Positions 10,165 through 21,715 of a stretch of 64,000 nucleotides of DNA are shown piece after piece. The notes beneath the pieces are model-generated. The model saw only the letters and a list, made by a program, of their open reading frames with translations, had not been told where the DNA came from and ran no database searches. The stretch spans positions 3,038,001 to 3,102,000 of the forward strand of contig PUFA01000066.1 of the NCBI GenBank assembly GCA_003508835.1, in the 5' to 3' direction. The DNA comes from Eonycteris spelaea (taxonomy: Eukaryota; Chordata; Mammalia; Chiroptera; Pteropodidae). The position numbers and the translations under genes were made by a program. The first letter of the stretch is position 1. Every line of letters starts with the position of its first letter.

Positions 10165-10625
10165 ATAGCAAACATTCATTCATTCATTCATTTATGAATA
10201 TTTCACAAGCACCTACAGTATCCCAGGCACAGTTCTCCATAGTGGAGATTCGGCAGAAAACAAGATGGACAAACATCCCTTAGTGGTGGCCTTAACAAAC
10301 TGGGGGGGGGGGACCGAGCACGCAATGAAATAAATGAACAGCAGATGGAGAGGGTTAATTGGTGTGAGGGCTATAGGTAAGAATACAGCGGGGGAGGTAG
10401 GTACACAGCACGACGAGTTTGTTGTTGTAAAAAGGTTGGCCGGCTGAGACTTCGATGGGAAGGCGCCGTTTGAGTGAAGACCTGGAAGAGGCGAAGGGTG
10501 AGCCACGTGGACGTCTAGGGAAAGCGTTCTCGGCAGAAGACACAGCGATCGCAAAGGCCGTGGGCCGAGCGCATGCCTGGCTTGTTCGAGGAAGGGAAAA
10601 GGTGCCAGTGCAGACTGAATGTTTT
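10165..10625 (-). repeat. L2 LINE, antisense
   Basis: 'cattcattcattcatttatg', 'aagcacctacagtatcccag', 'gagtgaagacctggaagagg' and 'gcgcatgcctggcttgttcg' are antisense L2 landmarks in order. Contains a G11 run at 10302-10312 and a CpG-dense part at 10440-10600. Confidence 0.88.
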
Positions 10626-10865
10626 CTGCATGTGTGTCTTTCACTGAGGATAAAAGCAAAGAGGGCTCATGGAAAAATCAAACAAGGGAGGATGAAGAAA
10701 GGAGAAACCGAAAATCCACAGTGACGGGAATGCGGGGAGGGCAGATGGATCGAGGGTGTCTGTTGTACAGTTCACCCGCTAATCAAAGCGATTTTCCATT
10801 TTGACAAGGCAGCATCAAAATAGTCCAGCTGCGAAAAGATCTCCCAAGCACAGCAAAATGCCAAG
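10626..10865. other. Unassigned stretch
   Basis: No gene or repeat recognised with confidence; the A-rich 10660-10720 part may be simple-repeat-like. Confidence 0.35.
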
Positions 10866-10869
10866 CTGT

Positions 10870-10925
10870 ATGTCCCTCACCTAGCCCTGAGCCCCGCCAG
10901 GCACATAGTAGGTGTTGCTGAAGGG
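10870..10925 (+). repeat. L2 LINE 3' end, short
   Basis: 'ccaggcacatagtaggtgtt' is the L2/MIR terminal motif. Only about 55 bases are recognisable. Confidence 0.6.
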
Positions 10926-10990
10926 AGTCTCTGCCTTACACGGCCTCCCAGTTCCCTGAGGCCTGAAGGGGAGAGGAAAAACGGGTGCAA

Positions 10991-11000
10991 CCCCCCCCCC
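10991..11000. repeat. C10 homopolymer
   Basis: Ten consecutive C; one of several long G/C runs in the window. Confidence 0.95.
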
Positions 11001-11560
11001 ATGATAGAGATTTAGCCCCCAATCCCTGCGGCTGCCTGCCCGGCCCCCAGTGGCCCCAGAATGACAGCATCGCCTCTCCCTCCTCCTGCTTTTATGAGCT
11101 GTGAAGGAGGCTTGTCCCACGTTGCACAATTGCCCCTTAATTGCTATTTCCTCTCAGTTATGAATTGTGTCATGGATACGGCCGCTCACGTTATTAAACT
11201 TCCACTGAGGCCTTATCACCTGGACTCCAGCCAGCAACCCGGTCTGACCTACTTTCTCACCGGATTTCAAAACCGCCTCCCTCATCCTCTTGTTGGACTT
11301 TTCCTAAGGAGAGTCCACTGTGCCCAAAACCTTGCCGCTAAAAATAAAAGCTAGACGAGGGTGTGGGCGCAGCTGGCCCCACGAAGGCCTGAGGCTAAGA
11401 GCAGCCCCGGTGACTGCGGCCGAGTTCCTTCCCGTCCCCCACACTCCCACCCCTGAAGTTTCCTCTGTAGCCTGTCCTTGGTACACAGGGTTCCCCTGTC
11501 AGGACAGGCTAGGACACAAGCCACAGTTAAGGGTCCCCAGCTGATTGGATCTAAACCTTT
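11001..11560. other. Unique stretch, possible conserved non-coding segment
   Basis: No repeat recognised. 11120-11215 is AT-richer than its surroundings and has homeobox-like TTAATTG and TTATTAAA words. No frame there looks coding. Confidence 0.4.
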
Positions 11561-11567
11561 TGTTTCT

Positions 11568-11641
11568 CAATCATGGGTAAGAGGACTGACTTGGGAGTCA
11601 GGCAAACCTGGGTTCAAATCCTGGCTTTGCCACTGACCAGC
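11568..11641 (+). repeat. MIR SINE, 5' half
   Basis: 'gagtcaggcaaacctgggtt' and 'ctttgccactgaccagctca'. It stops abruptly at the tail of the next L2. Confidence 0.9.
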
Positions 11642-11990
11642 TCATTCATTCATTCATTCATTCACCCATCCATCCCACAGATATTTATTGAGCATCTCCC
11701 GAATGTTGGCTGTGCTGGGGGCTGTGGAAATATCTGAGAATGAGGCAGATATAAACCCTGCCCTCGTAGAACTTATACCCTGGTGGGCAGAGATGGGCAC
11801 AAAACAAAGAATTTTGTCAAGAAGTACAGTGAAAATAAATGAAAGTAAGACAGTTGTGTGGGCTAGCTTAGTGATGGGGCCACCATTGGCTGAGATTGGT
11901 CAGGGAGTCTCTCTGAGGAGAGAGTCGATTAAGCTTGAAACCCAAATAATTTTGAGAAGGACCAAGGCTGGGGAGCAGGGCAGGATAAGG
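11642..11990 (-). repeat. L2 LINE 3' part, antisense
   Basis: Starts with an ATTC repeat, then 'agatatttattgagcatctc', 'gccctcgtagaacttatacc' and 'ctgaggagagagtcgattaa', the antisense L2 order. It appears to cut off the MIR at 11568-11641, so it may be the later insertion. Confidence 0.88.
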
Positions 11991-12062
11991 GGAGGCGAGC
12001 GAGTGGCCCGGGGCACGACATGTGAGTATGCACTTGTCACAGTAGGCCCTTAATAGTTCAGT

Positions 12063-12137
12063 TTTGGGGGAGTCAAAGTTATGCCAGGTTTTCAACTGCA
12101 TGAGGGGTCAGTGCCCCAAACCCCCACGTTGTTCAAG
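12063..12137 (+). mobile_element. Possible DNA transposon end
   Basis: 'tgggggagtcaaagttatgc' followed by 'gttgttcaagcgtcaactg' resembles the end of a TcMar-Tigger-like element. Short and uncertain. Confidence 0.3.
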
Positions 12138-12139
12138 CG

Positions 12140-12595
12140 TCAACTGCCTTTTGAAGGTTGGACATGGTGCGTGAGGGTAAACTGGGGTTGGCAGGGGAGG
12201 GATGGGGGGACCAGGATCGACTCAAGTCCTCATGTCCCCGAGTCGTTTTTTTCTGGTGCTTGGTGACAATAACAGCAGCCTCCCCGACGCTGTGTTATGC
12301 TCAGCTCAGGGCCCGGCACACAGCAAACGCTCCCTTCCGATGGCGCGGCCAGCCTTAGTGACGCACTTGGAGTCACTCGGCAGGTTAATGGCGCAGTCCA
12401 AACTGGAACCCAGACCCCGCACTCCAGGTCGTGTCACAGCAGGCAGGCCTGGGCCGTGGCACGTGACTCTCCAGACATGCAACCGCCCGGCCAAACAGGC
12501 CTCGGCAACAGAGGCTGCTTTTTTTCTTCCTGAATTGTGCTTGTGCGTGGGGTTGTTTATCTAACTTGGCTGAAGTTTGAGGCCTGGGCCTGTCA
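12140..12595. other. Unassigned stretch
   Basis: Perhaps a decayed MIR or L2 tail around 12295-12330 ('agggcccggcacacagcaaa'); otherwise nothing recognised. Confidence 0.35.
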
Positions 12596-12739
12596 AACAT
12601 ATCGGTTTAATTATTACACAAATGGGACATGTTCATGGAATGAAAATTTGAAAATGCAAATAGGCAAAACATAAAAATAAATAATAAAACAACAAGGGCA
12701 AAAAGCAGAAAGAGAAGGGGCGAGAGAGACAAACCGAGC

Positions 12740-13007
12740 ATCTCAATTAGCACACGTGCACCAGGACGCTTATATAAGGACTAAGGACCTTTATTACAGG
12801 GTTCTTTGACAGCAAAAAACTGGAAGTGACCTGAATATTCAGTAATAGGGGCCTTTTTCACCAAATAAATAAATAGTATTTTAGTAACATGCAGCCACTG
12901 AAGTGAATGAAGCAGATCTCTGAGTAATAACGTGGAAAAACTGTCAAGATGCAATGTTAACTGAGAAAAATGAAGTGCAAGACAGTGGTTATAGGATCTA
13001 CAGTGTG

Positions 13008-13064
<57 letters not shown>

Positions 13065-13290
13065 AAGGAAGGAAAACAAGAGCAATATATGTACATATTT
13101 ACTCGGAGACGCACAGAGTATCTCTGGGGAGACAAAAGGGCCGGGTGGCAGTGGCTATTCGTTGTGGGGTGCAGGGATGGGGGTGGGGTGGCAAGTCAGA
13201 CGGCAGGGAGGTCACTTTCCCTCCCCCGCGTTTTGCACTGTTGGTAAGCTTTTGTTGTGTTTTGGTTTTGCCCGTCTTCTGCAAAACATG
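12740..13290 (+). repeat. L1 LINE 3'UTR with internal TG microsatellite
   Basis: 'agcaaaaaactggaagtgac', 'tagtaacatgcagccactga', then the TG run and 'gagtatctctggggagacaa' follow the old L1 3'UTR, the same order as at 59080-59962. The segment from 12600 to 12740 is A-rich and of unclear origin. Confidence 0.75.
13009..13060. repeat. (TG)26 microsatellite
   Basis: 52 bases of perfect TG inside an L1 3'UTR. Likely polymorphic in length. Confidence 0.97.
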
Positions 13291-13356
13291 TTAGCGATGT
13301 CCGAAAGATCAAAGATTCCCCTCCTGGTCCCAGAGATTTTTCGAAAAGCCTTGGGA

Positions 13357-13390
13357 TTCTTTTCTTTTCTTTTCTTTTCTTTTCTTTTTT
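13357..13390. repeat. (TTTTC)n simple repeat
   Basis: Short pentanucleotide run 'cttttcttttcttttctttt'. Confidence 0.9.
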
Positions 13391-13844
13391 TAATAGATTG
13401 GACAACAAGGAAAGGTTCAGCTGTAAAAAAGGTTTTGCCTACTTGGAAAAAGAAAATGGTTGAAAAGCTTTGATCTTGAGTAATCTCATTCTACTGACGA
13501 GAAGAGGGGCTCAGAAAGGAGGGAAAAAGGATGGTCCCAGACTCAGGCAGGCCAGGCTCTGGCTGAGAGCATCGGGTGGTAAATTGGCCTCCTTGCACCT
13601 TAACTTCCTCGTTCAAAAACAAACAAACAAACAGCCTGATGAATCAGGACTCTTCAGAGGTATCGAAAGTAGAAGCAGACCCCAAGTTCTTAGTCCGTTT
13701 CGTCCTGGCAGAAATAAACTCAGGAAGTCAGCTGCTTCTCTTTCACCATCTGATTTACCAAGAATGATGCCCCCATCCCCATTTCACTAGAGTCCACGAT
13801 CAGGCATATCTCACTTTATCGGAGTCAACGGCACTGCAAAACTC
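13391..13844. other. Unassigned stretch
   Basis: 13480-13560 carries faint antisense-MIR-like words ('gaagaggggctcagaaagga'); the rest, including an (AAAC)n run at 13615-13634, is not recognised. Confidence 0.35.
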
Positions 13845-14475
13845 AGGTATTCGTTAGGATGCATTCGACTGCAAGCACAGGAAACCCCAATGCAAAATGG
13901 CTTACTCATCAAAGAAAGGCATCTTCTCATACATTCAAAAGTGCAGAGACGGTGTGGTGGGCCCATCAGGCATATATCCAGCTGTAACTAACAAAAATCT
14001 GTCCATCGGCGGGTTTATATTGTCTCCTGCTACTAGAAATCCAGGCACCTAGAGCCAGTAGGATGATGACTTGGTGGTGCCACAAGGGGCCCAGGTTCTT
14101 TCCCACTTTTTGCTCAGCTATGGTGAACGTGTGGCTTTTGTTCTCATGGTTGATCACGGTCGCAAGATGGCCACTTCGCCTCCAGGTCCTATCCGCATTA
14201 CAGGCTGGAAAAAGAGGGGAGGGGTCAGCCGCAGGCCCACCATGTTTGTCTGTTTTCAAAAACACTTTCCCCCAGAGCCCCCGCTCGGCAAATTTGGCTT
14301 AATTCTCATTGATGATCCCCGGATGACACGGCCACTCCTAGCGGTGAGGGAATCTAGGCGAGTGAGTGCTTTTAGCTGGCCCGTTGCCGTCCTGAATAAA
14401 ATAAATCAGGTTCTGTGGACAAGCAAAACGGTGGTCTGGGTATTGGGTGGGCACTGAGCAGCGTCTCTTCGGCCG
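13845..14475 (+). repeat. Ancient interspersed repeat, family A, fullest copy
   Basis: About 630 bases. Order: 'gtattcgttaggatgcattc', 'tttttgctcagctatggtga', 'tggttgatcacggtcgcaag', 'ggcttaattctcattgatga', 'gtattgggtgggcactgagc'. The two other copies at 1600 and 57900 share the later parts. No open frame is kept. Family name not assigned; an old LTR or LINE-derived non-coding element is likely. Confidence 0.6.
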
Positions 14476-14527
14476 GTAGCTCAAGGGCTGTTAATACAAA
14501 GACTCAGAGACATTGTCAAGGACGTGG

Positions 14528-14542
14528 TTTTTTTTTTTTTTT
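14528..14542. repeat. T15 homopolymer
   Basis: Pure T run near the right end of family A. Confidence 0.9.
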
Positions 14543-14809
14543 CCTTTTTCGACTCTACCACCACCAGTGTGTGGGCTTCTATCCTGAGACTTCACTCATC
14601 TCTTCAGGCTGGGGAGGGAGGCCCCTTCCTTGAGCATGTAGACTGATGCCCCTCTAATAAAAGAGGGTTCTTTAAGTCAGGGGAAATTGTTGACAGTGGC
14701 TGTGGTTGGGCCATTGTCTGTCTGACACACCTCTATTAACCAGAATTTGTTTGTATGCCATCCTCTTCTTTCTTTAACTTGCCCCAATCTCATTTCCACT
14801 CTCACTACA

Positions 14810-14900
14810 TGTATTAGTCAGCGGTGGCTACAGTAATAGTGCATAACAAAACACCCCTGACCTTTTATCGCTTTGCTTATTGTCATTGGACCTAAGTTCC
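14810..14900 (+). repeat. Short old repeat fragment
   Basis: 'gtattagtcagcggtggcta' and 'gtgcataacaaaacacccct' resemble the start of a common old retroelement whose name I cannot fix. Confidence 0.4.
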
Positions 14901-14929
14901 TGGGGATTTTTCTGTTTCTCTGGCACCTG

Positions 14930-15360
14930 GACACAGTCAAGTAGTAGCGAAGAGCTATGGAGAAAAAGAAAGCATGGTAAAGGGAGAGTTATTTTGGGAA
15001 AGAGACACTGTTTTGGTGGGGGTCAGGGACAGCCTCTCTGATAAGAAGGCATTGCAGTGAAGGAAGTAAAGGAGCAGCAAGTACAAAGGCCCTGAGGCAA
15101 AAGGGGCTTGGTGGAGGCCAGTGCAATGAGTGGCAGAGATGAAAGAGGTGAGGGCAAAGGAAGAGAGGGGAAGACTGGGCAGGCACAGGCCTGGTGGGCC
15201 ACAGTAAGCACTCGGCTTTGACCCTGAGTGAAATGGAAGCCATGGGAGGGTTTGAGCAGAGGAAGGATGTGACCTCACTTAGGTCTTCACAGGATCCCTC
15301 CGACTGCATTTGGATCATAATCTGCATAGGGGTGAAGGTGGATACGGGAAGTAGCATTTT
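14930..15360 (-). repeat. L2 LINE, antisense
   Basis: 'gctatggagaaaaagaaagc', 'gtacaaaggccctgaggcaa', 'gctttgaccctgagtgaaat' and 'gtttgagcagaggaaggatg' in antisense L2 order. Confidence 0.9.
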
Positions 15361-16185
15361 GCTGACCTCATGACACTTAGGTCACAGAGGGGATTCAGGT
15401 GTTTGAGTGACATCCTGAAAGGCCCTGAAAACCCAAACAGGGTTTTCAGGTTAACTCAGAAACCACCAGAAGATGGGTGGGAGCAGCATGCTCCAACCCC
15501 AGGCACCCAGGCCACCTGCCTCTTCTGAAGCATCCTCAGGAGATGCTAGTGTTGTGGTGCTGGGGTTGGGGCTGGGTTTCCCCTGTGCCCGTCACCTAGC
15601 TGTTCTAGACAGGACTGGGGAAGGTGTGAGTATGGCCCAGGCGACAGTGACCAAACACCCACTAAAGAGGCTTGAACTTTGAACCCGAGAGCAAACCCCA
15701 AGTCTCCTAATTCTGCAAAAAAGAAGCCCCGGTGTATCCCCCCCCCCCCCGCCACCCCGCACCAGGCTCCCTTATCTCACTGCAGAATCCTTCAAAGAAT
15801 AACACAGCATATTTGTGTGTCTGTGGTTTGGGTTCCTAAAGCCTGTGACATCAGATAAGTGCGATGTGCACAAAAATCAGCATCACAGAGAAGGAAAAAA
15901 ACAACCCAAAAGAAGTCCCTGGTTTCAGCGTTGACTTCCTCTCCGGGGAGGAAGGCACTCTATCTGCTTGAGGTTTCACAGTGCAGGGGCGAGGGGCCGG
16001 GGCTGACGTGCTGCCCTCTCCTGCGCTGGCTCACTCTCGACCTCAAAATCTCCCCTGCAAAAAGGAGACAATAAGAGCCAGCTTTCAGGGCGGCCACTGA
16101 AAAAGCGCTTCGAAAAAAATACCTCGAATGGCTCATCTTCGGATCAGCCATGTCCCATAGGCCATCTTCTTGGGCTGATCTTCAC
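15361..16185. other. Unique stretch
   Basis: No gene or repeat recognised apart from a C13 run at 15738-15750 and short A-rich words near 15895. Confidence 0.5.
15738..15750. repeat. C13 homopolymer
   Basis: Thirteen consecutive C, the longest G/C run in the window. Confidence 0.95.
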
Positions 16186-16189
16186 CCTC

Positions 16190-16275
16190 TGGAGCAGCTC
16201 CAAGGATCATCTCTGGTTTACAGACGGGGACACTGAGGCTTCGCGTAGGAAAAGAAGGTGGTTACAAAACATTAC
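16190..16275 (-). repeat. MIR SINE fragment
   Basis: 'tttacagacggggacactga' is an antisense MIR core. Confidence 0.65.
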
Positions 16276-16439
16276 GTGGCCACTTTTGTTTTTCAGAAAA
16301 TGCACGCGTGTCAAATAGAAATGAAATAAGTAAACGTGACATAAAAATATTATTGGGCAAGAATGTTTGGCATGCTCTGCAGCCAAATGCTGCCATGATA
16401 TTCCTGGGTGTCACGACTGCCATGGAGGCAGTGGTCCCA

Positions 16440-16738
16440 CGGCTGTCTCTTTTTTATCATTCGGGCCTTACCAGAACGGCACCTCTGCCAGAAGGCTGTC
16501 TCCAAGCCCCTGTCTACTGTGGTCCTCCAGCCCCTGTTTATCCCATCACCTCATTTCATCTCTTCATGCCCTGATCCTCACCACAATGTACCTTCGTTTC
16601 TCATCGGTTTCTGGGTTTCTCTTGCCCATGTTCCCCACTAGAGCATAAGATCCTGAAGCAGGAACCCATCCCGTGTGCCCTGTCCAGCGGTGCCTGGCAC
16701 TCATGGGCCTCGACAGCTATTCCTTGACCAACTGACTG
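16440..16738 (+). repeat. L2 LINE 3' end
   Basis: 'ctctgccagaaggctgtctc', 'cactagagcataagatcctg' and 'gtgcctggcactcatgggcc' follow the L2 tail. Confidence 0.75.
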
Positions 16739-16934
16739 TTTTCTTATCACTTAGCTGGAGCTTCTACAGGAAGGCAGTGCCTCCACAGGCTTACCTGGCT
16801 GCCAGTGGAGGAAGAGGGTGTCCTGCCTGCCACAGGGTGGGTCAAGTGGTGAACATCCCTGAGGTTCTCAGCCCAGAGTGCCCTGACTTCTCTGGCCCTG
16901 GAGATCTTCCTGCCTGGGACAGGGTCATCTCTGG

Positions 16935-17367
16935 TTTATTTTGTATTTATTTCTTTTTATTTAGGTATATTTAGTATATAATCTTATTTCGGTTATGTTA
17001 TTTTCCAGTGTACAATATAGCGCTTCGACATGTTTATACCTCACAATGGGATCACCCCACTAATTCTAATAATCATCTGTCACCGTGCAAACTTATCACA
17101 ATATTGTTGACATATTCCCCTTCTCTTTTCCACCTATCCCACGAGCCCCTCCCTTCTGGTAAGCATCCCTTTGGTCTCTGTTTCTATGAGCCTGTTTTTG
17201 TTTTGTTTTGTTTGCTTTGGTTTGTTTGGTTTTTAGATTCCACATATAAATGAAACCAGATGGTATTTGTCTTTCTCTGCCTATTTCACTTAGCGTATAC
17301 CCTCTCGATCTATCCATGTTGCAAACGGCAAGATTTTATTCTTTGTTTATTGCTGCATAATATTCCA

Positions 17368-17413
<46 letters not shown>

Positions 17414-18212
17414 ACGCCACATCTCCTTTATCCATTCATCTATGATGGATACTTAGGTTGCTTCCACATCTTGGCTATTGTAAGTAACAACGCCATGAAC
17501 GCACGGGTGCATGGATCTTTTCCAATTAGTGTTTTCGTTTTCTCTGGGTACCTATCCAGAAGTGGACTTGCTGGGTCGTATGGTATATCTGTTTTCAGCT
17601 TTTTTGCGGAATCTCCATACTGTTCTCCATAGGGGCTGCACCAGTTTGCAGTCCCGCCCACAGTGGGACTCTTTCTCTCCGCGTCCTCGCCAACACATAT
17701 TATTTGTTGACTTTTCGGTAACAGCCATTCTGCCCGGTGTGAGGTGCTCTCTCACTGTGGGTTCGAGTTGCGTTTCCTTGACGAGTTAGTGACGTTGGGC
17801 GTCTTTTCATATGTCTGTCGTCCACCTGGGTAGGTCGTCTTTGGAGAAATGCCTTTTCGTGTCCTCTACCCACTTTGTCCATCAGATTGTTTATTTATTT
17901 ATTTTTCGTTGTCGAATTGTGCGAGTGTCTTATATGTTCTGGACATCGACCCCTCATTGGATACATCGTTTGCCAAGATCTTCTCCCGATCGGTGTGTTG
18001 CCTTTTTGTACTGTTGATGGTTTCGCTCCCTGTGCGGAAGCTTTTGAGTTTGTTGTAGCCCCCTGTGTTTATTTTTGCTTTTCTTTCCCTTGCTCTAGGG
18101 GATTATCCAAAAAGATATTACTTAGACTGATGTCAAATGGTGTCCTTCCTATGTTTTCTTCTAGGAGTTTTATGGTTTTGGGCCTTACGTTTAAGTCTTT
18201 AACCCGATATCG
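16935..18212 (-). mobile_element. L1 LINE, antisense, 5'-truncated
   Basis: Contains the antisense 3'UTR and distal ORF2: 'gattccacatataaatgaaa', 'tatttgtctttctctgccta', 'gtacctatccagaagtggac', 'ttttcttctaggagttttat'. Truncation falls close to the same ORF2 point as the copy at 47595. Its 3'UTR ('gtgtacaatatagcgcttcg') differs from that of the second copy, so it belongs to another subfamily. Many frame breaks; not active. It is strikingly CpG-rich from 17640 on. Confidence 0.92.
17371..17410. repeat. (TG)20 microsatellite
   Basis: Perfect 40-base run inside the antisense L1, at the site where related L1s carry an AT-rich simple repeat. Confidence 0.97.
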
Positions 18213-18329
18213 TCAAATGACAGTGTTCGGTCTTCCCTATGGGGTGAGGCTGCCCTGAATCTCAGGAGGCACCGGGGAGCCCCAGGGCCAAAGGCAGCCC
18301 ATGGGAGGTGTTACTTGGCCCATGAAGTT

Positions 18330-18850
18330 CCAACGGCTTGGAGTTCCACCAGCATTTAAAAGTCTAGAGACGTTGAAAGAAAACGAAAATATTTTCCCAA
18401 AGGGCAGGAAATAAGATGAGAATAAAAAACCAGGAAGACTTCACATTCTCAAAATGTGACAACTCTGCCAACACATTTCTTTAATTGGATAAAATAATCT
18501 TGGAGTTTACAGAGAAAAGTAGAAAATAGAAGAACAATGAGAAGGACTGTGACAAAGGTGGTTTTTCAGCTACCGGAAAGAGTAGAATGTTTAACCCAGG
18601 AGACCAGCATAGCACACTATCCATTTATATTATTTATCACTAAAATAAAAATAGACCCCTATCTCCCACCATATTAAAAAATGCCGCGCTTTTATATAAA
18701 ACATCTGGAATTTTGGCTTGTCTGAAAACTGGCAACGCTGGGACTTCATTCCCAAAGGCAGCCCTGGGCTGGTGCTGAGTTAAAACTCGGGGTGGGAGGA
18801 GGGTTTCCAGTTTACCACAGTCCCCACCACTCCCTACTGCCTCCCACCTG
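18330..18850 (+). repeat. Ancient interspersed repeat, family C, longest copy
   Basis: The end at 18815-18835 is base-for-base identical over 21 bases to 60730-60750, and 18700-18850 parallels the ends of the copies at 24905 and 43865. The AT-rich 18330-18700 part resembles an internal region not kept in the other copies, or is a separate element. Confidence 0.5.
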
Positions 18851-19014
18851 GCCGCCGCCTTCAGTCATCTGGGCGTCTCGCCTGGGCACTGAAGTTATTG
18901 GAGTTTGGAGCCCCTGAGTTCAGGGAACACTCCGAGCTGGATTTCTGCCCTGGGCCACCTTTGCACCCATTTTGTTTTCCTTGTTGGAAATACACATCTG
19001 GAGGATGGATGTGG

Positions 19015-19168
19015 CTGGAAGAGTGGACAAGAGCATGGACCTGGGCATCAGAGAGCCTAGGGTGACTTCCCCTCTCTGTGCCTCAGTTTCCTCCTCTGCC
19101 GATGGGGATAGTAAGAGCCGTCACTCATCACTTGCCGGAATCTGTGCCCCTGCTCCCGTGAAATGCTT
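19015..19168 (+). repeat. MIR SINE
   Basis: 'agagcatggacctgggcatc', 'ctgtgcctcagtttcctcct'. The tRNA-related part and core are clear; the 3' end is lost. Confidence 0.85.
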
Positions 19169-19169
19169 G

Positions 19170-19815
19170 GCCCAGGCCTCAGTGCATGCAGAGTTACGCC
19201 AGGGGAAGGGTGGAAATGGAGCGGGGAGCGACAAAAACCCTCCGTCTCACGTGAAGGGTTTTCAGTTGTCAGGCTTATAAGGGAGAGAAGGGGAGGAGGA
19301 AGAAAGGAAGGAGGAGGCAGGCAGAGCAGAGGCTTCGTTTTGACCTCCTTTGGCCAAAAAAGAGAGAGAAAAAAGTAAACAAACAGCCCTGGTCTCTTTT
19401 GATTCCACTGCCTGGTAGAACTCTGGAGCTGATAAGAACCAGCCAAATTCGAGTTGGGCAACTCTGCCCTCCGGACCAGCCTTTCCCTGGGCATGTGGAA
19501 TCTGGGACCCCCAAAGCCTGCACCCTGCCTATAATGTCCACCCTTAATGCCCTTCTTGCCTTTTCCTAGGAGACTCAATGGGGAGAAAGAAGGGAAGATG
19601 ATCCCCACCTGGAACCCCACCCAAGAGATAAGAAAAGGAGCCTAGAAAGGGCCTCTGATACATTAGTAACTCAGCCCCCGATCCAAGGAAGGAGCCCCCG
19701 AACTGGGGACTCATGGGAAAATGAAACTCTCAGGCATTTGCCCTGTCAATGAACTGGGCGGAAGGAGATGAAATTCTTAGCAAAGAACAGAAACGCCTCC
19801 TCACTCAGCAGCTGG
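19170..19815. other. Unique stretch
   Basis: No gene or repeat family recognised. 19280-19325 is a purine-rich run. Confidence 0.5.
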
Positions 19816-19824
19816 CGGAGAGAA

Positions 19825-20025
19825 GCCACATGGCACAGGGGTTCACAGTGTGGCCTTGAATCCATCTGTTTATGGTGGTGTGACTGGGGGCAAGTGACTT
19901 CACCTTGTTCAAACTCAGTTTCTGCATCTGTCCTGGCACCTGCCTCATGGGATTGTTAAGGGTTAAATGAGCTAGTGCCCATCAAGTGCCCGGCACATAG
20001 TAGGTCCAATAATTGGACACCATTA
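19825..20025 (+). repeat. MIR SINE, near full length
   Basis: 'tgactgggggcaagtgactt', 'aactcagtttctgcatctgt', 'gggttaaatgagctagtgcc', 'gtgcccggcacatagtaggt'. Confidence 0.92.
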
Positions 20026-20464
20026 CTGTAAAATGGCTTAGGGAGTCCCAGGACAGACTCAGGCAGAGAGACCAGAAAAGGCCCGGCCTCAAGTCCAGGA
20101 AGGTGAAAGGGGACAGTTGTTTGAAGTCTCTAAAGGCACCAAGGGCCATGCTCTCAACAAGGTCAGGAACCGGGGCCTGTTTGAAGTTGGAAAAAGGTAA
20201 ATTCCGGACAAAGTTCAGCACAAATAGAGACATTTCCTCCACCTTACCCTGAGCAGGCCCTCAGCCGATGGCTCCGAGAGCTTCCCCGGGGCTGATAAAA
20301 GATAAGGCAGAGGGGCTGAGGAAATGGCCCCTGGGGTTCCTTTCCAGCTCTCCCCTCCCTGGGTGACCTCTGTGAGACGTGGTGGTCATGGCATCCCCTC
20401 CACTCATCGCCTGTTCCAGGCGGGGCCCTGGATGCAAAGCTCCTGGCACGCGGCCGTACCCATG

Positions 20465-20780
20465 CGTGTGTTTGCTCCACAAACAATTTCCAGCAGTGCC
20501 CCCTCTGTGCTGGTCACCAGGTTCCAGAGCAAATGCAGATCCCTTCCCCGTCCCCAAGATCCTGAGGACAAACAGGTGTACAACTGTCCTAGCCCAGAAG
20601 AGACAGCAGGAGGCGGGAGTGGGGGGAGGTCAGGGGAGGCTCCCGGAGAAGGGGCGTGTGAGAAGGGACCTGAGGAAGTGTTGATGTGGACACAACAAGG
20701 CTGGGCAGATGCTCCAACAGCCCAGAAAGGCCCCGGGCAGGAGGGCCTGTGTGCCGGGAGAACTGGACATGGTCACCTGG
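20465..20780 (-). repeat. L2 LINE, antisense, divergent
   Basis: 'ccagcagtgccccctctgtg', 'gagaagggacctgaggaagt' and the final 'aggagggcctgtgtgc' fit antisense L2 with many changes. Confidence 0.55.
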
Positions 20781-20784
20781 GTCA

Positions 20785-20960
20785 GAGTGCTTGGGCAGCG
20801 TAAACCACCTCCCAGGACCTGTAACATGGGAGTAATGATCACAGTAGCCATCTAGGGTCGTCCTGAGGGTTCCGTGCGTTAACGTACGCAAAGACCAGCT
20901 CCAGGCACAGGGAAGGGCAGCATGAGGGTGAATCAGTGCTGTGGCTACGATTATTACAAA
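20785..20960 (+). repeat. MIR SINE, 3' part
   Basis: 'catgggagtaatgatcacag', 'cgtcctgagggttccgtgcg' and 'gtggctacgattatta' fit the MIR 3' half. Confidence 0.75.
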
Positions 20961-21335
20961 TACGCAGCGTCGAGTCGCCCAGCCTGCTCACGTCTCCCCC
21001 TTGCAATCAGCTCCTGGGAGCCCCCACAGCCCTATTCGGGGGACAACCCAGGAGGTAGCGGGTGAGGGGCTGCTGCCTCCCAGGATGTCACACTACGGGG
21101 CAGGTGCTTCCTGCGTTCGGGACGGGGATCTCCAGCTCTGCATTCGCTGTCCCCATGTTGCCTGGCGACAGGCCATTTCAGCAGGTCCCTCCTGTCCTCC
21201 GTGTGTGACATTTGTCCTTCTTTCCCTTGACTCACTTTAACTTTCTCCTTCATTTGCGAATCACATTTGATCCTCGAATTTCTCTTTTTCAAATGCCCAT
21301 GAGAATTTTTGAGGATTTTTATGTACTTGCCACAT
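20961..21335. other. Unique stretch
   Basis: No gene or repeat recognised. Confidence 0.45.
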
Positions 21336-21450
21336 GCCTGGCATTTCCATCCATCCATCCATCCACCCACCCACCAATCCATCCATTCATTCATCATCCA
21401 TCCATTTACTCAACAAATAGTCATCAATCACCTCCCATGCGCCTTGCAGT
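21336..21450 (-). repeat. L2 tail with (CATC)n simple repeat
   Basis: A CCAT/CATC tract at 21350-21408 leads into 'tttactcaacaaatagtcat' and 'tcacctcccatgcgcc', as at an antisense L2 end. Confidence 0.6.
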
Positions 21451-21544
21451 TCATCAGTAAAACGCAAGAGTCCTTGCCGTGCTGGGGTGAGGGAGGGAGC
21501 AGATAATGAATACATTTGCAAAGTCTACCAACTGCTCCTTGTAT

Positions 21545-21715
21545 GCATAAACTCACTGAATCGACAACCCTAGTAAATGTTTTTCCACATTTTCCGGGTG
21601 AGAAAACCAAGGCTCAGAGAAGGAGAGTGACTTTACCCCAAGTTATACAGCTAGGAAATGGCCCGGCCAGAATTTGAACACACCCCCATCACACTCCAGT
21701 GCCCAAGCTCTAAAC
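21545..21715 (-). repeat. MIR SINE
   Basis: 'gtgagaaaaccaaggctcag', 'acagctaggaaatggcccgg', 'gaatttgaacacacccccat'. Confidence 0.9.

Noticed and set aside
16935..18212. Active L1 retrotransposon
   Set aside because: 5'-truncated, only distal ORF2 and 3'UTR, many stops and shifts.
21350..21408. CRISPR-like or satellite array
   Set aside because: A plain CATC simple repeat without spacers, in a mammalian genome.
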